64,000 bases of DNA from positions 1 to 64,000 of the forward strand of contig NZ_PVTI01000020.1 in NCBI RefSeq assembly GCF_003002895.1, read 5' to 3'. Each line of letters starts with the position of its first letter. Position 1 is the first letter of the stretch. Under the pieces are notes generated by a model. The model did no database searches and was not told the DNA's origin. It worked only from the letters and a program-made list of their open reading frames with translations. The stretch comes from Knoellia remsis (GTDB taxonomy: Bacteria > Actinomycetota > Actinomycetes > Actinomycetales > Dermatophilaceae). The translations under genes and the position numbers were made by a program. Positions 38,342 through 48,214 of the stretch are shown here, piece by piece.

Positions 38342-39370
38342 GTGTCGGCACACGACGACCTCCAACGAGACCTGCACCCACAGCCGCAGACGGAGCAGCT
38401 GGACCCGACCGCCCGAGGCGCGTCACTGGACCAGGTGTTCCAGGTCGCGAGCCAGCTGCAGAGCGCGATGAACACCGTCATCGAGGGCAAGCCGGCCGCC
38501 GTCCGCACGGCAGTCACCGCCCTGCTCGCCGAGGGTCACCTGCTCATCGAGGACGTCCCGGGCGTCGGCAAGACGATGCTCGCCAAGACGCTCGGCCGCT
38601 GCATCGACGCCTCCGTGCGACGGGTGCAGTTCACGCCGGACCTGCTGCCGAGCGACATCACCGGCGTGAGCGTCTACAACCAGGACGTGCGCGACTTCGA
38701 GTTCCGGCCGGGCGCGATCTTCGCCAACGTCGTCGTCGGTGACGAGATCAACCGCGCGTCACCGAAGACGCAGTCGGCGCTGCTCGAGTCGATGGAGGAG
38801 GCCCAGGTCACGGTCGACGGGACGACCTACGCACTGCCCCGGCCGTTCATCGTCCTCGCGACCCAGAACCCCATCGAGATGGAGGGCACCTACCCCCTCC
38901 CGGAGGCCCAACGCGACCGGTTCATGGCGCGGATCTCGATGGGCTACCCGTCGGCGCGCAGCGAGCTCGAGATGCTCGACCAGCACGGCGCGTCCTCGCC
39001 GCTGGACGACCTGCGCCCGGTCACCGACGCGGCGACGGTCACCCAGATGATCGCGGCGGTGCGCGAGGTCTACGCCTCCCCCGCCCTCAAGCAGTACGTC
39101 GTCGACCTCACCCAGGCGACCCGGTCCAGCTCGGCACTGCGGCTCGGCGCCTCGCCCCGTGCGAGCCTGCACCTGCTGCGGGCCAGCCGCGCGCACGCGG
39201 CCCTCGCCGGCCGCGACCACGTGTTGCCCGACGACGTCCAGGCGGTCACCATCCCCGTCCTCGCGCACCGGCTCATGCTCACCGGCGAGAGCCAGCTCGC
39301 GCACCGCACCGCGGCCGACGTGCTCACCGACCTGCTGCAGCGGGTCCGCGTCCCTGCGCCGACCCGCTGA
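38342..39370 (+). CDS. MoxR-family AAA+ ATPase
   Basis: 342 aa. Walker A is EDVPGVGKTMLAK, Walker B VVVGDEINRASP, and TQNPIEMEGTYPLPEAQRDRF is the MoxR signature. Start GTG 38342 follows AGGAG; an earlier in-frame start lies inside the repeat boxes and is unlikely. MoxR ATPases act as chaperones with VWA-type or DUF58 partners. Here it heads an operon with DUF58 and transglutaminase genes. Confidence 0.92.
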   Translation: MSAHDDLQRDLHPQPQTEQLDPTARGASLDQVFQVASQLQSAMNTVIEGKPAAVRTAVTALLAEGHLLIEDVPGVGKTMLAKTLGRCIDASVRRVQFTPDLLPSDITGVSVYNQDVRDFEFRPGAIFANVVVGDEINRASPKTQSALLESMEEAQVTVDGTTYALPRPFIVLATQNPIEMEGTYPLPEAQRDRFMARISMGYPSARSELEMLDQHGASSPLDDLRPVTDAATVTQMIAAVREVYASPALKQYVVDLTQATRSSSALRLGASPRASLHLLRASRAHAALAGRDHVLPDDVQAVTIPVLAHRLMLTGESQLAHRTAADVLTDLLQRVRVPAPTR

Positions 39371-39373
39371 GGC

Positions 39374-40642
39374 ATGCGCCGGTTCCGTGAGTCCCTGACG
39401 ACGCGAGGTGCTGCCTTCCTCGCATCGGGGGGCGTCCTCGTCGTCGCCGGGATCCTCCTCGGCCAGCACGACCTCAGCCGGATCGGCACGGTGCTCTGCG
39501 CCCTGCCGCTGCTCGCCGGCCTCCTCGGACGCCGGCACGACCTCAGCCTCGACGTCGAGCGGGAGGCCCGCCCGTCGCGCGTCGTCATCGACGAGCCGGC
39601 GGTCATCGGCATGACGATCCGCAACCCCGGCCCGTCCCGCTCCCCCGTGCTCCTCGCGGAGGAGCACCTCGACTACGCGCTCGGCGACCGTCCTCGGTTC
39701 GTCGTCCCCGGGCTCGCAAGCCAGACCTCGACGCACCTGGAGTATGCCGTTCGCGCGCATGCGCGTGGAGCGCACCGTCTCGGCCCGCTCGGCATCCGGG
39801 TCCAGGACCCGTTCGGGCTGACCCTGCGGCACACCTCGATCAGCAGCGACGACGAGCTGCTCGTCCTCCCGCGGGTCGAGCAGCTGGCCGCGGGCCGGTC
39901 ACTCGGTCGCGGACTCGGCGCCGAGGGGTCGGTCCCCCACCGGGTCGCCCTGCACGGCGAGGACGACCAGTCGATCCGTGAGTACCGCGACGGCGACGAC
40001 CTGCGACGCATCCACTGGCCGGCCACCGCACGCACCGGCGAGCTCATGGTCCGTCAGGAGGATCGCCCCGCCAAGAGGCGCGCGGTCATCCTGCTCGACA
40101 CCCGCGCCGGGTCGCACGCGGGCACCGGGCCCGGCTCGTCGCTGGAGTGGGCCGTCACCATGGCTGCCTCCGCCACGAAGCACCTGCTCGACTTCGGCTT
40201 CGCCGTCCACCTGCTCACCACGGATCCGGACCGGGAGTCCGGGGTGCGCGAGGACACCGAGCTCGACGCCGCCCTCGAGACCCTCGCCCGGATCGGCACC
40301 AGCCCCGAAACGGGCATCGACTCCCTGCTGCACGCCGCGAGCGCCGCCACCGCCCAGGGCGGGCTCGTCGTCGCTGTGGTCGGCGGCCTGGACGACGCGT
40401 CGGCCCGGGCCCTGTCGTCGCTGCGCCAGCCCGGTGGACCGGGACTGACGTTCGTCATCGACGCGGCGTCGTTCGTCCGCGAGGGCGCGGCGGTCCCGCG
40501 TGTCGCCGGCGCCGATCCGCGTTCGACGACCGCGTCCCTCGCCGCATCGGGCTGGTCGGTTCTCACCGTGCGGCCGGAGATGGGCGTCGCGGACGCCTGG
40601 ACGTCCGTCGCAGGGGCTCGTTCGCTCGTGGGTGCACGATGA
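39374..40642 (+). CDS. DUF58 protein with N-terminal membrane helices
   Basis: 422 aa. Two hydrophobic helices at residues about 13-52. The DUF58 signature is IREYRDGDDLRRIHWPATARTG, near residue 205. The part that follows is a von Willebrand A-like fold (VILLDTRAGS). It starts four bases after moxR and ends overlapping the transglutaminase ATG. The three-gene set is common in actinobacteria and thought to act at the envelope; its substrate is not established. Confidence 0.9.
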   Translation: MRRFRESLTTRGAAFLASGGVLVVAGILLGQHDLSRIGTVLCALPLLAGLLGRRHDLSLDVEREARPSRVVIDEPAVIGMTIRNPGPSRSPVLLAEEHLDYALGDRPRFVVPGLASQTSTHLEYAVRAHARGAHRLGPLGIRVQDPFGLTLRHTSISSDDELLVLPRVEQLAAGRSLGRGLGAEGSVPHRVALHGEDDQSIREYRDGDDLRRIHWPATARTGELMVRQEDRPAKRRAVILLDTRAGSHAGTGPGSSLEWAVTMAASATKHLLDFGFAVHLLTTDPDRESGVREDTELDAALETLARIGTSPETGIDSLLHAASAATAQGGLVVAVVGGLDDASARALSSLRQPGGPGLTFVIDAASFVREGAAVPRVAGADPRSTTASLAASGWSVLTVRPEMGVADAWTSVAGARSLVGAR

Positions 40643-42954
40643 ACCGCACCCGGCCGATCGAGGCCCTTCTCGCGGCGCTGGCCTCCTTCGGCGTCGCGCT
40701 GCCGCTGCTCACCCTGTTCGACGCCAACACCTGGGTGCGCCCCAGTCTCCTCGTCATCACGGTCATCGCCGTGGTGGGCGTCGGGCTGCGGGCGGCCACC
40801 TCGTCTCGGCTGGCCGTCGTGTCCGGCCAGCTGGTGGCGGGACTCCTCGCCGTGAGCTGGCTGCACGGCCGCGGGCACCTGTACTTCGGGTTCCTGCCGG
40901 GCCCCGACACGTTCTTCTCCTTCGGCGTGCTGCTCGGCGAAGCCCAGCAGACCGTCATGACGTTCAGCGCGCCGGTGCCGACCGAGCGCGGGGTCGTCGT
41001 CGCGATCACCATGCTCGTCGGGGTGACCGCGCTCGTCGTCGACGCCGTCGCGGTGACGTGGCGGATGCCCGCCCTCGCCGGGCTCGGGCTGCTCACCGCC
41101 TACCTCGTGTCCGCGACGAACTCCGGCGACGGCCTGTCGTGGCGCTACTTCGTGCTTCCCGTCGGTGCCTGGCTGGCGCTGCTCGCGACCCAGGGTCTCG
41201 GGTCCCTGCGCCGGTGGAGCAACGCGCGGCCTCGCACCGGGAACGACCGCGAGGACGACCCGCTCCTCGGCGTCGCCGGGACGGCCCGCATCCTCGGGGT
41301 CGCGGCGATGGCGATCGCCGTCGCCGTGCCGGCCCTCGTCCCCCACCTGCCGACGACGTTCATCGCCGACGGGCTCGGTCGGGCCGACGACGGCCGCGGC
41401 GGGGGCGCCGTCAACCTCAACACGACCCTCGACCTGCGGCGCTCGCTCGAGGACCGGTCGGAGAACCCGGTCGTCACCTACCGCACCTCGACGGACACCC
41501 CGGAGCCGCTCCGCGTGGCCATCCTCACGCGCTACCGCGACGGCGAGTGGGGCACGCGCCTCCAGCCAGACCGGGTCGTCGAGGGCCGGCCCGAGCCGCT
41601 CGTCGCGGACACCGGGGTCGAGCGCGAGTCCGTCGAGTTCACGGTGACCGAGAACCGCCTGAGTGCACCGCAGATCGCGATGCCGACGCCGGTCGAGTCC
41701 GTCGACCTCGGCGGCGCCGTGTTGCGGACCGACGAGGTGGGCAGCCTCGCCGTCGACCGGTCCGTCGACGAGTACTCGACGCGCTACACCCGGCTCGACC
41801 CCACAGCGGGCGACTTCGGCAGTGACGGCCCAGGGCCACCCTCGCTCGACGTCGGCAACTACCTCGACGTCGACGAGGCCAGCTTCGCCCGACTGTCCGA
41901 GCTCGTCGACACGGTGGTCCCCCAGGACGCGAGCGCCCTCGAGACGGCCCGGCTGCTCCAGGCCCACTTCCGCAGCAGCCAGTACACCTACTCACTGGAG
42001 CTGCCCCAGCCCACGGACCCCGTGTCGGGGCGGACGATGATGGCCGACCCGCTGTCGAACTTCCTCATCTCGCGCACCGGGTACTGCGTCCAGTTCACGA
42101 CGGCGATGATCATGGCGAGCCGCATCCGCGGCATCCCCGCCCGGATGGCCATCGGCTTCCTGCCCGGCACGCGGGACATCGACGGCTCCACCTACACCGT
42201 GCGCGCCGCCGACGCACACTCGTGGCCCGAGCTGTGGTTCCCCGACCTCGGGTGGACGCGGTTCGAGCCCACGCCCGGTGTGCGGGCTGGGGCCGCGCCC
42301 GAGTACAGCCTCATCCCGACTGAGGTCAGCCCCACCGAGACGGCCTCGCCGACGGCCACCGCGCCCGCCGCGACGCCGACCCCCACGCAGCGCCCGGACA
42401 CCGACGCCGGGACGACGGAGACCGAGCCGACGACCGACACGGGCCCGCTGGTGTGGGTGCGCCAGAACTTCCTCACGGTCCTCGCCGTCGTCGTCCTCGT
42501 CATCGCGCTGCTCCTGGTCCCGGCGGCCGCGTGGGTCCGGCGACGACGGCGCAGGGCCAGCGCCCGTGACGATGCCGAACGGGTCGAGGCCGAGTGGGCC
42601 TCACTCGTCTCACGGCTCGGCGACCTCGGCTTCGCTCCCCCCGACGGCGCGAGCCCGCGCCAGGCCGGGGCACGACTCACCGACGACGCCGTGCTCCGCG
42701 GCGAGCCGCAGGAGGCCATGGGGCGCATCGTCTCGACGCTCGAGCGGGCGCGGTACGCCCCACCGCAGGCGACGTTCGACGACGTCGCACCGGACGCCCG
42801 TACCGTGTGGCGGGCAGCCCTGGGGACACGCCAGCGCAGCGACCGCATCCGCGCCCACCTGCTTCCCGGCGACGGGATCCGCCAGTGGAGCGACCTGCGC
42901 TCGGGTGTCCTCGACTGGCCCCGGCGCGCGTGGAGCCGGCTCCGTCGACGCTAG
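40639..42954 (+). CDS. Membrane transglutaminase-like protein
   Basis: 771 aa. About six transmembrane helices at residues 1-240, then an extracytoplasmic domain (DUF3488-like) and a transglutaminase core with Cys in RTGYCVQFTTAM, His in AADAHSWPELWF and Asp in FPDLGWTRFEP. A Thr/Pro-rich linker, one more helix (FLTVLAVVVLVIALLLVPA) and a cytoplasmic DUF4129-like tail follow. The catalytic triad is complete. ATG overlaps the DUF58 stop (ATGA). It is likely a protease or cross-linking enzyme at the membrane. Confidence 0.9.
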   Translation: MNRTRPIEALLAALASFGVALPLLTLFDANTWVRPSLLVITVIAVVGVGLRAATSSRLAVVSGQLVAGLLAVSWLHGRGHLYFGFLPGPDTFFSFGVLLGEAQQTVMTFSAPVPTERGVVVAITMLVGVTALVVDAVAVTWRMPALAGLGLLTAYLVSATNSGDGLSWRYFVLPVGAWLALLATQGLGSLRRWSNARPRTGNDREDDPLLGVAGTARILGVAAMAIAVAVPALVPHLPTTFIADGLGRADDGRGGGAVNLNTTLDLRRSLEDRSENPVVTYRTSTDTPEPLRVAILTRYRDGEWGTRLQPDRVVEGRPEPLVADTGVERESVEFTVTENRLSAPQIAMPTPVESVDLGGAVLRTDEVGSLAVDRSVDEYSTRYTRLDPTAGDFGSDGPGPPSLDVGNYLDVDEASFARLSELVDTVVPQDASALETARLLQAHFRSSQYTYSLELPQPTDPVSGRTMMADPLSNFLISRTGYCVQFTTAMIMASRIRGIPARMAIGFLPGTRDIDGSTYTVRAADAHSWPELWFPDLGWTRFEPTPGVRAGAAPEYSLIPTEVSPTETASPTATAPAATPTPTQRPDTDAGTTETEPTTDTGPLVWVRQNFLTVLAVVVLVIALLLVPAAAWVRRRRRRASARDDAERVEAEWASLVSRLGDLGFAPPDGASPRQAGARLTDDAVLRGEPQEAMGRIVSTLERARYAPPQATFDDVAPDARTVWRAALGTRQRSDRIRAHLLPGDGIRQWSDLRSGVLDWPRRAWSRLRRR

Positions 42955-42972
42955 TTCGCACTCTTCCCGAAC

Positions 42973-43022
42973 GCACGTATGCCGGGTGCGCACCTCGCGA
43001 GGTGCGCACCCGGCATACGTGC
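42973..43022. terminator. Perfect 50-bp palindrome, bidirectional terminator
   Basis: The sequence from GCACGTATGCCGGGTGCGCA to its complement is fully palindromic with no spacer (centre CGCG). It lies between the stops of the transglutaminase and sigma genes. Both arms contain the recurrent GTATGCCG word. Confidence 0.85.
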
Positions 43023-43041
43023 ATGCTGGGGAAGGCCGGTG

Positions 43042-44883
43042 TCAGTCGAGGTAGTCGCGCAGCGCCTGGCTGCGGCTCGGGTGGCGCAGCTTGCTCATCG
43101 TCTTGGACTCGATCTGGCGGATCCGCTCACGGGTCACGCCGTAGACCTTGCCGATCTCGTCGAGGGTCTTCGGCTGACCGTCGGTGAGGCCGAAGCGCAT
43201 CGAGACGACGCCGGCCTCGCGCTCCGAGAGCGTGTCGAGGACCGAGTGCAGCTGCTCCTGGAGCAGGGTGAAGCTCACCGCGTCGGCGGGCACGACGGCT
43301 TCGGAGTCCTCGATGAGGTCACCGAACTCGCTGTCGCCGTCCTCGCCGAGGGGGGTGTGCAGCGAGATCGGCTCGCGACCGTACTTCTGCACCTCGACGA
43401 CCTTCTCGGGCGTCATGTCGAGCTCGAGCGCCAGCTCCTCGGGGGTGGGCTCTCGGCCGAGGTCCTGGAGCATCTGCCGTTGGACGCGGGCGAGCTTGTT
43501 GATGACCTCCACCATGTGCACGGGGATGCGGATGGTGCGGGCCTGGTCGGCCATGGCGCGGGTGATGGCCTGACGGATCCACCACGTCGCATAGGTCGAG
43601 AACTTGTAGCCCTTGGTGTAGTCGAACTTCTCGACCGCACGGATCAGGCCGAGGTTGCCCTCCTGGATGAGGTCGAGGAAGAGCATGCCGCGGCCGGTGT
43701 AGCGCTTCGCGAGCGAGACGACGAGTCGCAGGTTGGCCTCGAGGAGGTGGTTCTTGGCGTTCTTGCCGTCCTGGGCGATCCACCACAGCTCGCGCTTGAG
43801 CTTCATCTCGATCTTGTCGCCCGAGTTGAGCCGCTCCTCGGCGAACAGGCCGGCCTCGATGCGCTTGGCGAGCTCGACCTCCTGCTCGGCGTTGAGCAGG
43901 GCGACCTTGCCGATCTGCTTGAGGTAGTCCTTGACCGGGTCCGCGGTGGCACCGGCGGTGACGACCTGCTGGACGGGTGCGTCCTCCTCGTCGTCGTCGC
44001 GCAGGACGAAGCCACCGGCGGTCTCGGACTCGGGTGCCGCGTCGGACGCCGCGTCCTTGCCGTCCTTGTCGGAGCCCTCGGCGTCACCGGCGTCGGAGGA
44101 GTCGTCGGCACCGGCCTCGGCGGTCGTGTCGTCGGCAGGCTCCACCGCTGCGTCCTCGAGCTCGGACTCGTCGACGTCCTCGGGCTCGACGTCGGCATCC
44201 TCGTCGGTCTCGACGTCGGGGGCGGTGTCGGTGTCGGCCTGGGCCTTGCCCTTGGCGGTCTTCTTCGCGGCGGTCTTGGTCGTCGCCTTCGCGGCTGCGG
44301 CCTTCTTGGCGGGCGCTGCTGCGGCCGCAGCCGCCTTCTTCGTCGTGGCCGCCTTGGCGGTCTTCTTGGCCGGCGCCTTGGCGGCGGTCGCGGACGTGCC
44401 GGACTTCTTGGCGGGTGACTTCGTCTCGGCGGCCTTGGTCGAGGTCTTCGCTGCGGCCTTCTTGGTGGGTGCCTCGCTCTTGGCGGCCTTGCTGGCCGTG
44501 CTCTTGGCCGCGGCCTTCTTCGCCGTTGCCGCCTTGGCGGTCTTGGTCGTGGCCGTCTTGCTCGCAGCGGTCTTGGTCGTGGCGGACTTGGTCGCAGCGG
44601 CCTTCTTGGCCGGTGACGAGGTCGTCTTCTTGGCCGTCTTCTTCGTCGCCGCGACGGCGCGGTCCGTGCCGCTCACGACGACCTCGATGCCCTGCGTCGC
44701 GAGGGCGGTGAGGACGATGCGCCCACGGCTCGCCCGGACGCCGGCCGCGTGGATCGCCTGCGCCACCTGCTCACCGGACACCGAGCCGGACGTGCGGCCG
44801 GCGCGGACGAGGTCCTGCAGCGCCGGGTGGGCGAACTCGCTGGGGAGGGGCGTCTCGGAGGCATTCGCGGACACAGGCAGCAC
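43042..44883 (-). CDS. sigA: Primary RNA polymerase sigma factor (SigA/HrdB type)
   Basis: 613 aa. Residues about 20-70 are a region 1.1-like helical domain. Residues about 75-215 are Lys/Ala/Thr-rich ([15 protein letters not shown] type), followed by an acidic stretch to about 300. Regions 1.2 to 4 follow: [16 protein letters not shown], then region 2 ([38 protein letters not shown]) and region 4 with the helix-turn-helix [21 protein letters not shown] start at GTG 44883 because GAAAGG is six bases upstream; GTG 44907 and 44874 are alternatives. It directs housekeeping transcription. Confidence 0.96.
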   Translation of the reverse strand: MLPVSANASETPLPSEFAHPALQDLVRAGRTSGSVSGEQVAQAIHAAGVRASRGRIVLTALATQGIEVVVSGTDRAVAATKKTAKKTTSSPAKKAAATKSATTKTAASKTATTKTAKAATAKKAAAKSTASKAAKSEAPTKKAAAKTSTKAAETKSPAKKSGTSATAAKAPAKKTAKAATTKKAAAAAAAPAKKAAAAKATTKTAAKKTAKGKAQADTDTAPDVETDEDADVEPEDVDESELEDAAVEPADDTTAEAGADDSSDAGDAEGSDKDGKDAASDAAPESETAGGFVLRDDDEEDAPVQQVVTAGATADPVKDYLKQIGKVALLNAEQEVELAKRIEAGLFAEERLNSGDKIEMKLKRELWWIAQDGKNAKNHLLEANLRLVVSLAKRYTGRGMLFLDLIQEGNLGLIRAVEKFDYTKGYKFSTYATWWIRQAITRAMADQARTIRIPVHMVEVINKLARVQRQMLQDLGREPTPEELALELDMTPEKVVEVQKYGREPISLHTPLGEDGDSEFGDLIEDSEAVVPADAVSFTLLQEQLHSVLDTLSEREAGVVSMRFGLTDGQPKTLDEIGKVYGVTRERIRQIESKTMSKLRHPSRSQALRDYLD

Positions 44884-45021
44884 CGACAACCTTTCGTCAG
44901 GGGGCACACGGAAGAGGGCTCACGGGGCGGGCGGAGCGCCGATCCGGCGGGGTCGAGTTGCGCACTCTCCGACGCCATCCGCTTCGTGTGGATCGGCCGT
45001 TGCCTTGAGGGTGCACTGACA

Positions 45022-45027
45022 TTATAA
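45022..45027 (-). promoter_or_regulatory. -10 element upstream of sigA
   Basis: TATAAT in the context TTTATAATG on the minus strand, about 140 bp before the sigma gene. No matching -35 is seen at 16-18 bp, where the sequence is AGGGGG. In a 70% GC region this is a notable word, but a single element is weak evidence. Confidence 0.4.
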
Positions 45028-45110
45028 ATCGCCTCGGGGGCGTCCCCCTATTCCAGGGGGCCACTCAGCCGCGCCATGAGCCCGCGGGACCCGTCCGATG
45101 GGGCTGCCGA

Positions 45111-45485
45111 TCAGCTCTTGACGGCGAGGACCGGGCAGGGGGCGTCGAGCAGGATCCGCTGCGCGTTCGAGCCGAGGATGAGCTTGCCGACCGGGGTGCG
45201 ACGACGCAGGCCGATGACGATGAGCTCGGCGTCGAGCTCCTCGGCGGCCGCGATGAGGTCCTCGGCGGGCTCGTTGCCCCGCACCAGCTGGCGGGTCTCG
45301 ACGTCGACGCCCTGACCCGTGAGGTCGTCGAGAGCCTTCTGCAGGTCACCGGAGCCCTCCCCCGCGCCGTCGCGGTCGGAGTTGATGACGACGAGGCTCG
45401 TCTTGCGGAGAACGGCCTCCTGCCCGGCCTGCGCCAGCGCGGCCGCGCCCTCCTTGGTCGGGACGTATCCCACGACGATCGCCAC
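45111..45485 (-). CDS. Universal stress protein, single domain
   Basis: 124 aa UspA fold: IVVGYVPTKEGAAAL at the start and VIGLRRRTPVGKLILGSNAQRILLDAPCPVLAV at the end, with a G-x2-G-like ATP loop replaced in part by RRRTPVGKLILGS. Start GTG 45485 follows AGGAGGAACTC. It lies between metX and sigA. The 137 bp upstream contain direct repeats of GCGGCCGCTGGAG near 45590-45615 but no gene. Confidence 0.88.
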   Translation of the reverse strand: MAIVVGYVPTKEGAAALAQAGQEAVLRKTSLVVINSDRDGAGEGSGDLQKALDDLTGQGVDVETRQLVRGNEPAEDLIAAAEELDAELIVIGLRRRTPVGKLILGSNAQRILLDAPCPVLAVKS

Positions 45486-45622
45486 GAGTTCCTCCTAGTG
45501 AAGTCGGGCGGCCCGCTCGGGCCCTTGGGGGGACGCTACCGGACAATGTGACGCCTGACACGCTGCCCGGGCCGCTGACCTGCGCGGCCGCTGGAGCGCG
45601 GCCGCTGGAGGCCGCTGTCCGC

Positions 45623-46750
45623 TCACCCCGCCTCGAGCGCCTCGCGGATGATCTCGCCGACCCGGTCGATCTCGACGAGGAACCCGTCATGACCGTGGCG
45701 TGAGGTGACGTGACGCAGGATCGTCCCGGGTCGCAGTGCGGCGATCTCCTCGGACAGCCGCTCCGGATAGAGGCGGTCACTGTCGACGCCCGCGACGACG
45801 AGCCGGCCGCCGAAGGTGGTGAGCGCGGCGGCGACTCCCCCTCGGCCGCGGCCGACGTCGTGGCTGTTCATCGCCTCGGTGAGGACGACGTAGGAGTTCG
45901 CGTCGAAGCGTGCGCCGAGCTTGCCGGCATGGTGGTCGAGGTAGGACTCCACGGCGAACCGTCCCCCCTCCTCGACCGGAGCATCCCCGGGCTGGCCAGC
46001 ACGTCCGAAGCGCTCCGCAAGCTCGCCCTCGTGCCGGTAGGTGACATGAGCGATGCGCCGGGCGATGCCGAGCCCGTCGAGCGGTGCCGTGTCGTGCGCG
46101 TAGTAGTCGCCGCCGTGGTAGCGCGGATCGCTGCGGATCGCGAGCAGCTGTGGCTGCGCCCACGCGATCTGGTCGGCCGTGGCGTAGGCCGTCGAGGCGA
46201 GCGCGATGCACGTGCGGACCCGCTCGGGCAGGCTGGTCGCCCACTCGAGGGCGCGCATGCCCCCCATCGACCCACCGAGGACGGCGGCGAAGGTGTCGAT
46301 CCCGAGGTGGTCGGCGAGCCGCGCCTCCACGGCAACCTGGTCGCGGACGGTGACCGACGGGAACCGGCTCCCCCACGGCTGCCCGTCGGGGGCGTCGCTC
46401 GAGGGCCCGGTCGTGCCCTGGCAGCCGCCGAGCACGTTGCTCGCGACGACGAACCAGCGGTCGGTGTCGAGCGGGCGCCCGGGACCGACGAGCCCGTCCC
46501 ACCAGCCCGCAGTCGCCTGGCCGGGGCCGGCGGGGCCCTCGACGTGCGCGTCACCGGTGAGGGCGTGCTCGACGAGGACGGCGTTGTCGCGTGCCTCGTT
46601 GAGCCGGCCCCAGGTCTCGTAGGCGAGGGTCACCGCAGGCAGGCGTCCGCCGCGTTCGAGGTCGACGGACCCGATGTCGACGAACTGTCGGCGACCCACC
46701 GGGTCGCCGGGGCGCCAGTACGCCGTCGTCGGAACGTCGGTGACGGTCAT
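45623..46750 (-). CDS. metX: Homoserine O-acetyltransferase
   Basis: 375 aa alpha/beta hydrolase-fold enzyme making O-acetyl-homoserine from homoserine and acetyl-CoA. The nucleophile Ser is in GGSMGGMRALEW, Asp in VDSDRLYP and His in GHDGFLVE; NVLGGCQGTTGP and EAMNSHDVGRG are family motifs. ATG 46750 follows GAGGAG. An upstream SAM-IV riboswitch predicts repression when SAM is plentiful. The next enzyme, metY, is at 57822. Confidence 0.96.
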   Translation of the reverse strand: MTVTDVPTTAYWRPGDPVGRRQFVDIGSVDLERGGRLPAVTLAYETWGRLNEARDNAVLVEHALTGDAHVEGPAGPGQATAGWWDGLVGPGRPLDTDRWFVVASNVLGGCQGTTGPSSDAPDGQPWGSRFPSVTVRDQVAVEARLADHLGIDTFAAVLGGSMGGMRALEWATSLPERVRTCIALASTAYATADQIAWAQPQLLAIRSDPRYHGGDYYAHDTAPLDGLGIARRIAHVTYRHEGELAERFGRAGQPGDAPVEEGGRFAVESYLDHHAGKLGARFDANSYVVLTEAMNSHDVGRGRGGVAAALTTFGGRLVVAGVDSDRLYPERLSEEIAALRPGTILRHVTSRHGHDGFLVEIDRVGEIIREALEAG

Positions 46751-46766
46751 GGGTGCTCCTCGCGTC

Positions 46767-46873
46767 GCGCTTGCCCGACGGATGTCGGCGGGCCGTGTCC
46801 TCACCCGGGGCACCCCACCGCGAGGAGGGTTGCCGCCCAGCCAGCCGGGGCTTGTCGCTGGGACTCGTGACTG
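46767..46873 (-). ncRNA. SAM-IV riboswitch of metX
   Basis: On the minus strand the aptamer core reads CAAGCCCCGGCTGGCTGG, GGCAACCCTCC, GCGGTGGGGTGCCCCGGGTG and then GGGCAAGCGCG, matching the actinobacterial SAM-IV consensus in order and spacing. It ends about 17 bases before the ATG, so control is probably at translation initiation. The second copy is at 59203-59318. Confidence 0.93.
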
Positions 46874-46926
46874 GCTCGAGTCTAGGACGCCGGCATCCCG
46901 ACGGACACGAGCTGTCCGCAGCGTGA

Positions 46927-46966
46927 GAGCGGTCGAGTGTGGGAGCGGTCGGGTGTATGAGCGGTC
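46927..46966. repeat. Three GAGCGGTC words at 16-bp spacing
   Basis: GAGCGGTC occurs at 46927, 46943 and 46959, with GRGTGT between. It lies between the riboswitch and the stop of the DUF4192 gene, whose last codons overlap the third unit. Confidence 0.75.
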
Positions 46967-48119
46967 AGGCGGCGAGGTCGGCCCAGGAACGTTCGGGCCG
47001 CAGCTGGTGGGCGATCATCTGGTCGAGGTACCTCGCGAGGCGATACGTGCCGTCAGCCCGCAGCGCCCGGATGACCGCGTCACCGGCGACGGAGCCGTTG
47101 CCGAGACCCCAGGCGACGGCCGCGGTGACCGTGCAGATGGCCGCGGCCTCACCGCCCCACTCGTCGGGCACGCGGCGGGCCAGGCCGAGCAGACGTCCCT
47201 GCACGGCCTCGGACCACGCCGCGGTCAGCACCGGTCCCGACGGCACCGCGTCCGCCAGCAGCGACGTCGACCGGTCGTCGATGATGTCGAGGGGAAACAT
47301 CACCGGCGACATCCACGCGATGAGGGCGTCGCGCCACTCCTTGTTGCGCAGGGAGAGCAGCATGCGCGCCAGCTCGCTGTCGCTGACCTCGCACGCGTCG
47401 CCGCGGTCTCCCTGCGGCTCGAGGACCCGGGACCACAGCTCCGGCACCCGGTCGACCTCCTCCATCCACCGCCGAGCGTTCTCGAGGACGGTGGCCACCG
47501 CGGGGTCCTCGGGTGCGGTCTCGTCGAAGACGCCCTCCGGGTCGAGGACGGCGTCGACCTCCTGCCACAGCGTCGCCAGCTCGTCGCCGACAGGCGTGCT
47601 GGCGCAGCGGTCCTCGGCGACGAGGGAGCTCAGCGCAGTGCGGCTCTCCAGGGGCGCCGCTCCCCGGGCGATGAGCTCGGCAACCGCCGGTACGGCTGCG
47701 TCGTCGGGCAGGGCGTGCCCGGCCGCGTGCTCGGGACGCAGGCCGACCAGCTCGTCGGTGGGTCGGCAGCACCATCCCCACCAGCACCCGTCGCGGACGA
47801 CGACGTGGTCCACGACGCCGATGTGTCGTCGCAGGATCCCTTCGTGCAGACGGGTCATGAGGCTGCGTGACGCACCCGCTTCGCCTTCGTAGCCGACGAG
47901 CAGGATGGCATCGGGCCCGATGCGGTCGATGCTCTCGAGGATGCCGTCGGCGGCCTCGCGCACGTGGCGCTCGGGCGGAATGTCGACGCGCGCGATCGGG
48001 GCCATGACGCCGCCGGTCATCATCGCGAGCACGACGCAGTCGTCCAGCCGGTACCCCAGCTGGTAGGGCAGGACCGCGAGCAGCTCGTCGGTCGTCGAGA
48101 TCTTCAGTGAGTGGGTCAT
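46965..48119 (-). CDS. DUF4192 protein
   Basis: 384 aa. The start MTHSLKISTTDELLAVLPYQLGYRLDDCVVLA is the DUF4192 hallmark; PPERHVREA and a WWGWCCRPTDELVGL segment follow. No transmembrane helix. ATG 48119 is six codons inside the longest frame; the ribosome site is weak. The family is confined largely to actinobacteria and its function is unknown. No operon partner is evident. Confidence 0.88.
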   Translation of the reverse strand: MTHSLKISTTDELLAVLPYQLGYRLDDCVVLAMMTGGVMAPIARVDIPPERHVREAADGILESIDRIGPDAILLVGYEGEAGASRSLMTRLHEGILRRHIGVVDHVVVRDGCWWGWCCRPTDELVGLRPEHAAGHALPDDAAVPAVAELIARGAAPLESRTALSSLVAEDRCASTPVGDELATLWQEVDAVLDPEGVFDETAPEDPAVATVLENARRWMEEVDRVPELWSRVLEPQGDRGDACEVSDSELARMLLSLRNKEWRDALIAWMSPVMFPLDIIDDRSTSLLADAVPSGPVLTAAWSEAVQGRLLGLARRVPDEWGGEAAAICTVTAAVAWGLGNGSVAGDAVIRALRADGTYRLARYLDQMIAHQLRPERSWADLAA

Positions 48120-48214
48120 GTGCCCCAGCGTGGGCACGACCCGGCACTCACGAGAAGGTGACGGTCACCCGCCTGTGGACAGCGGACGGCATACCGGTCG
48201 CCTGTGGACGACGC

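Noticed and set aside
45022-45050. Full sigma-70 promoter at the TATAAT before sigA
   Set aside because: No acceptable -35 at 16-18 bp; kept only as a single -10-like element.
45111-46873. Horizontal transfer of the metX region
   Set aside because: Base composition, codon use and the actinobacterial SAM-IV element match the surroundings.
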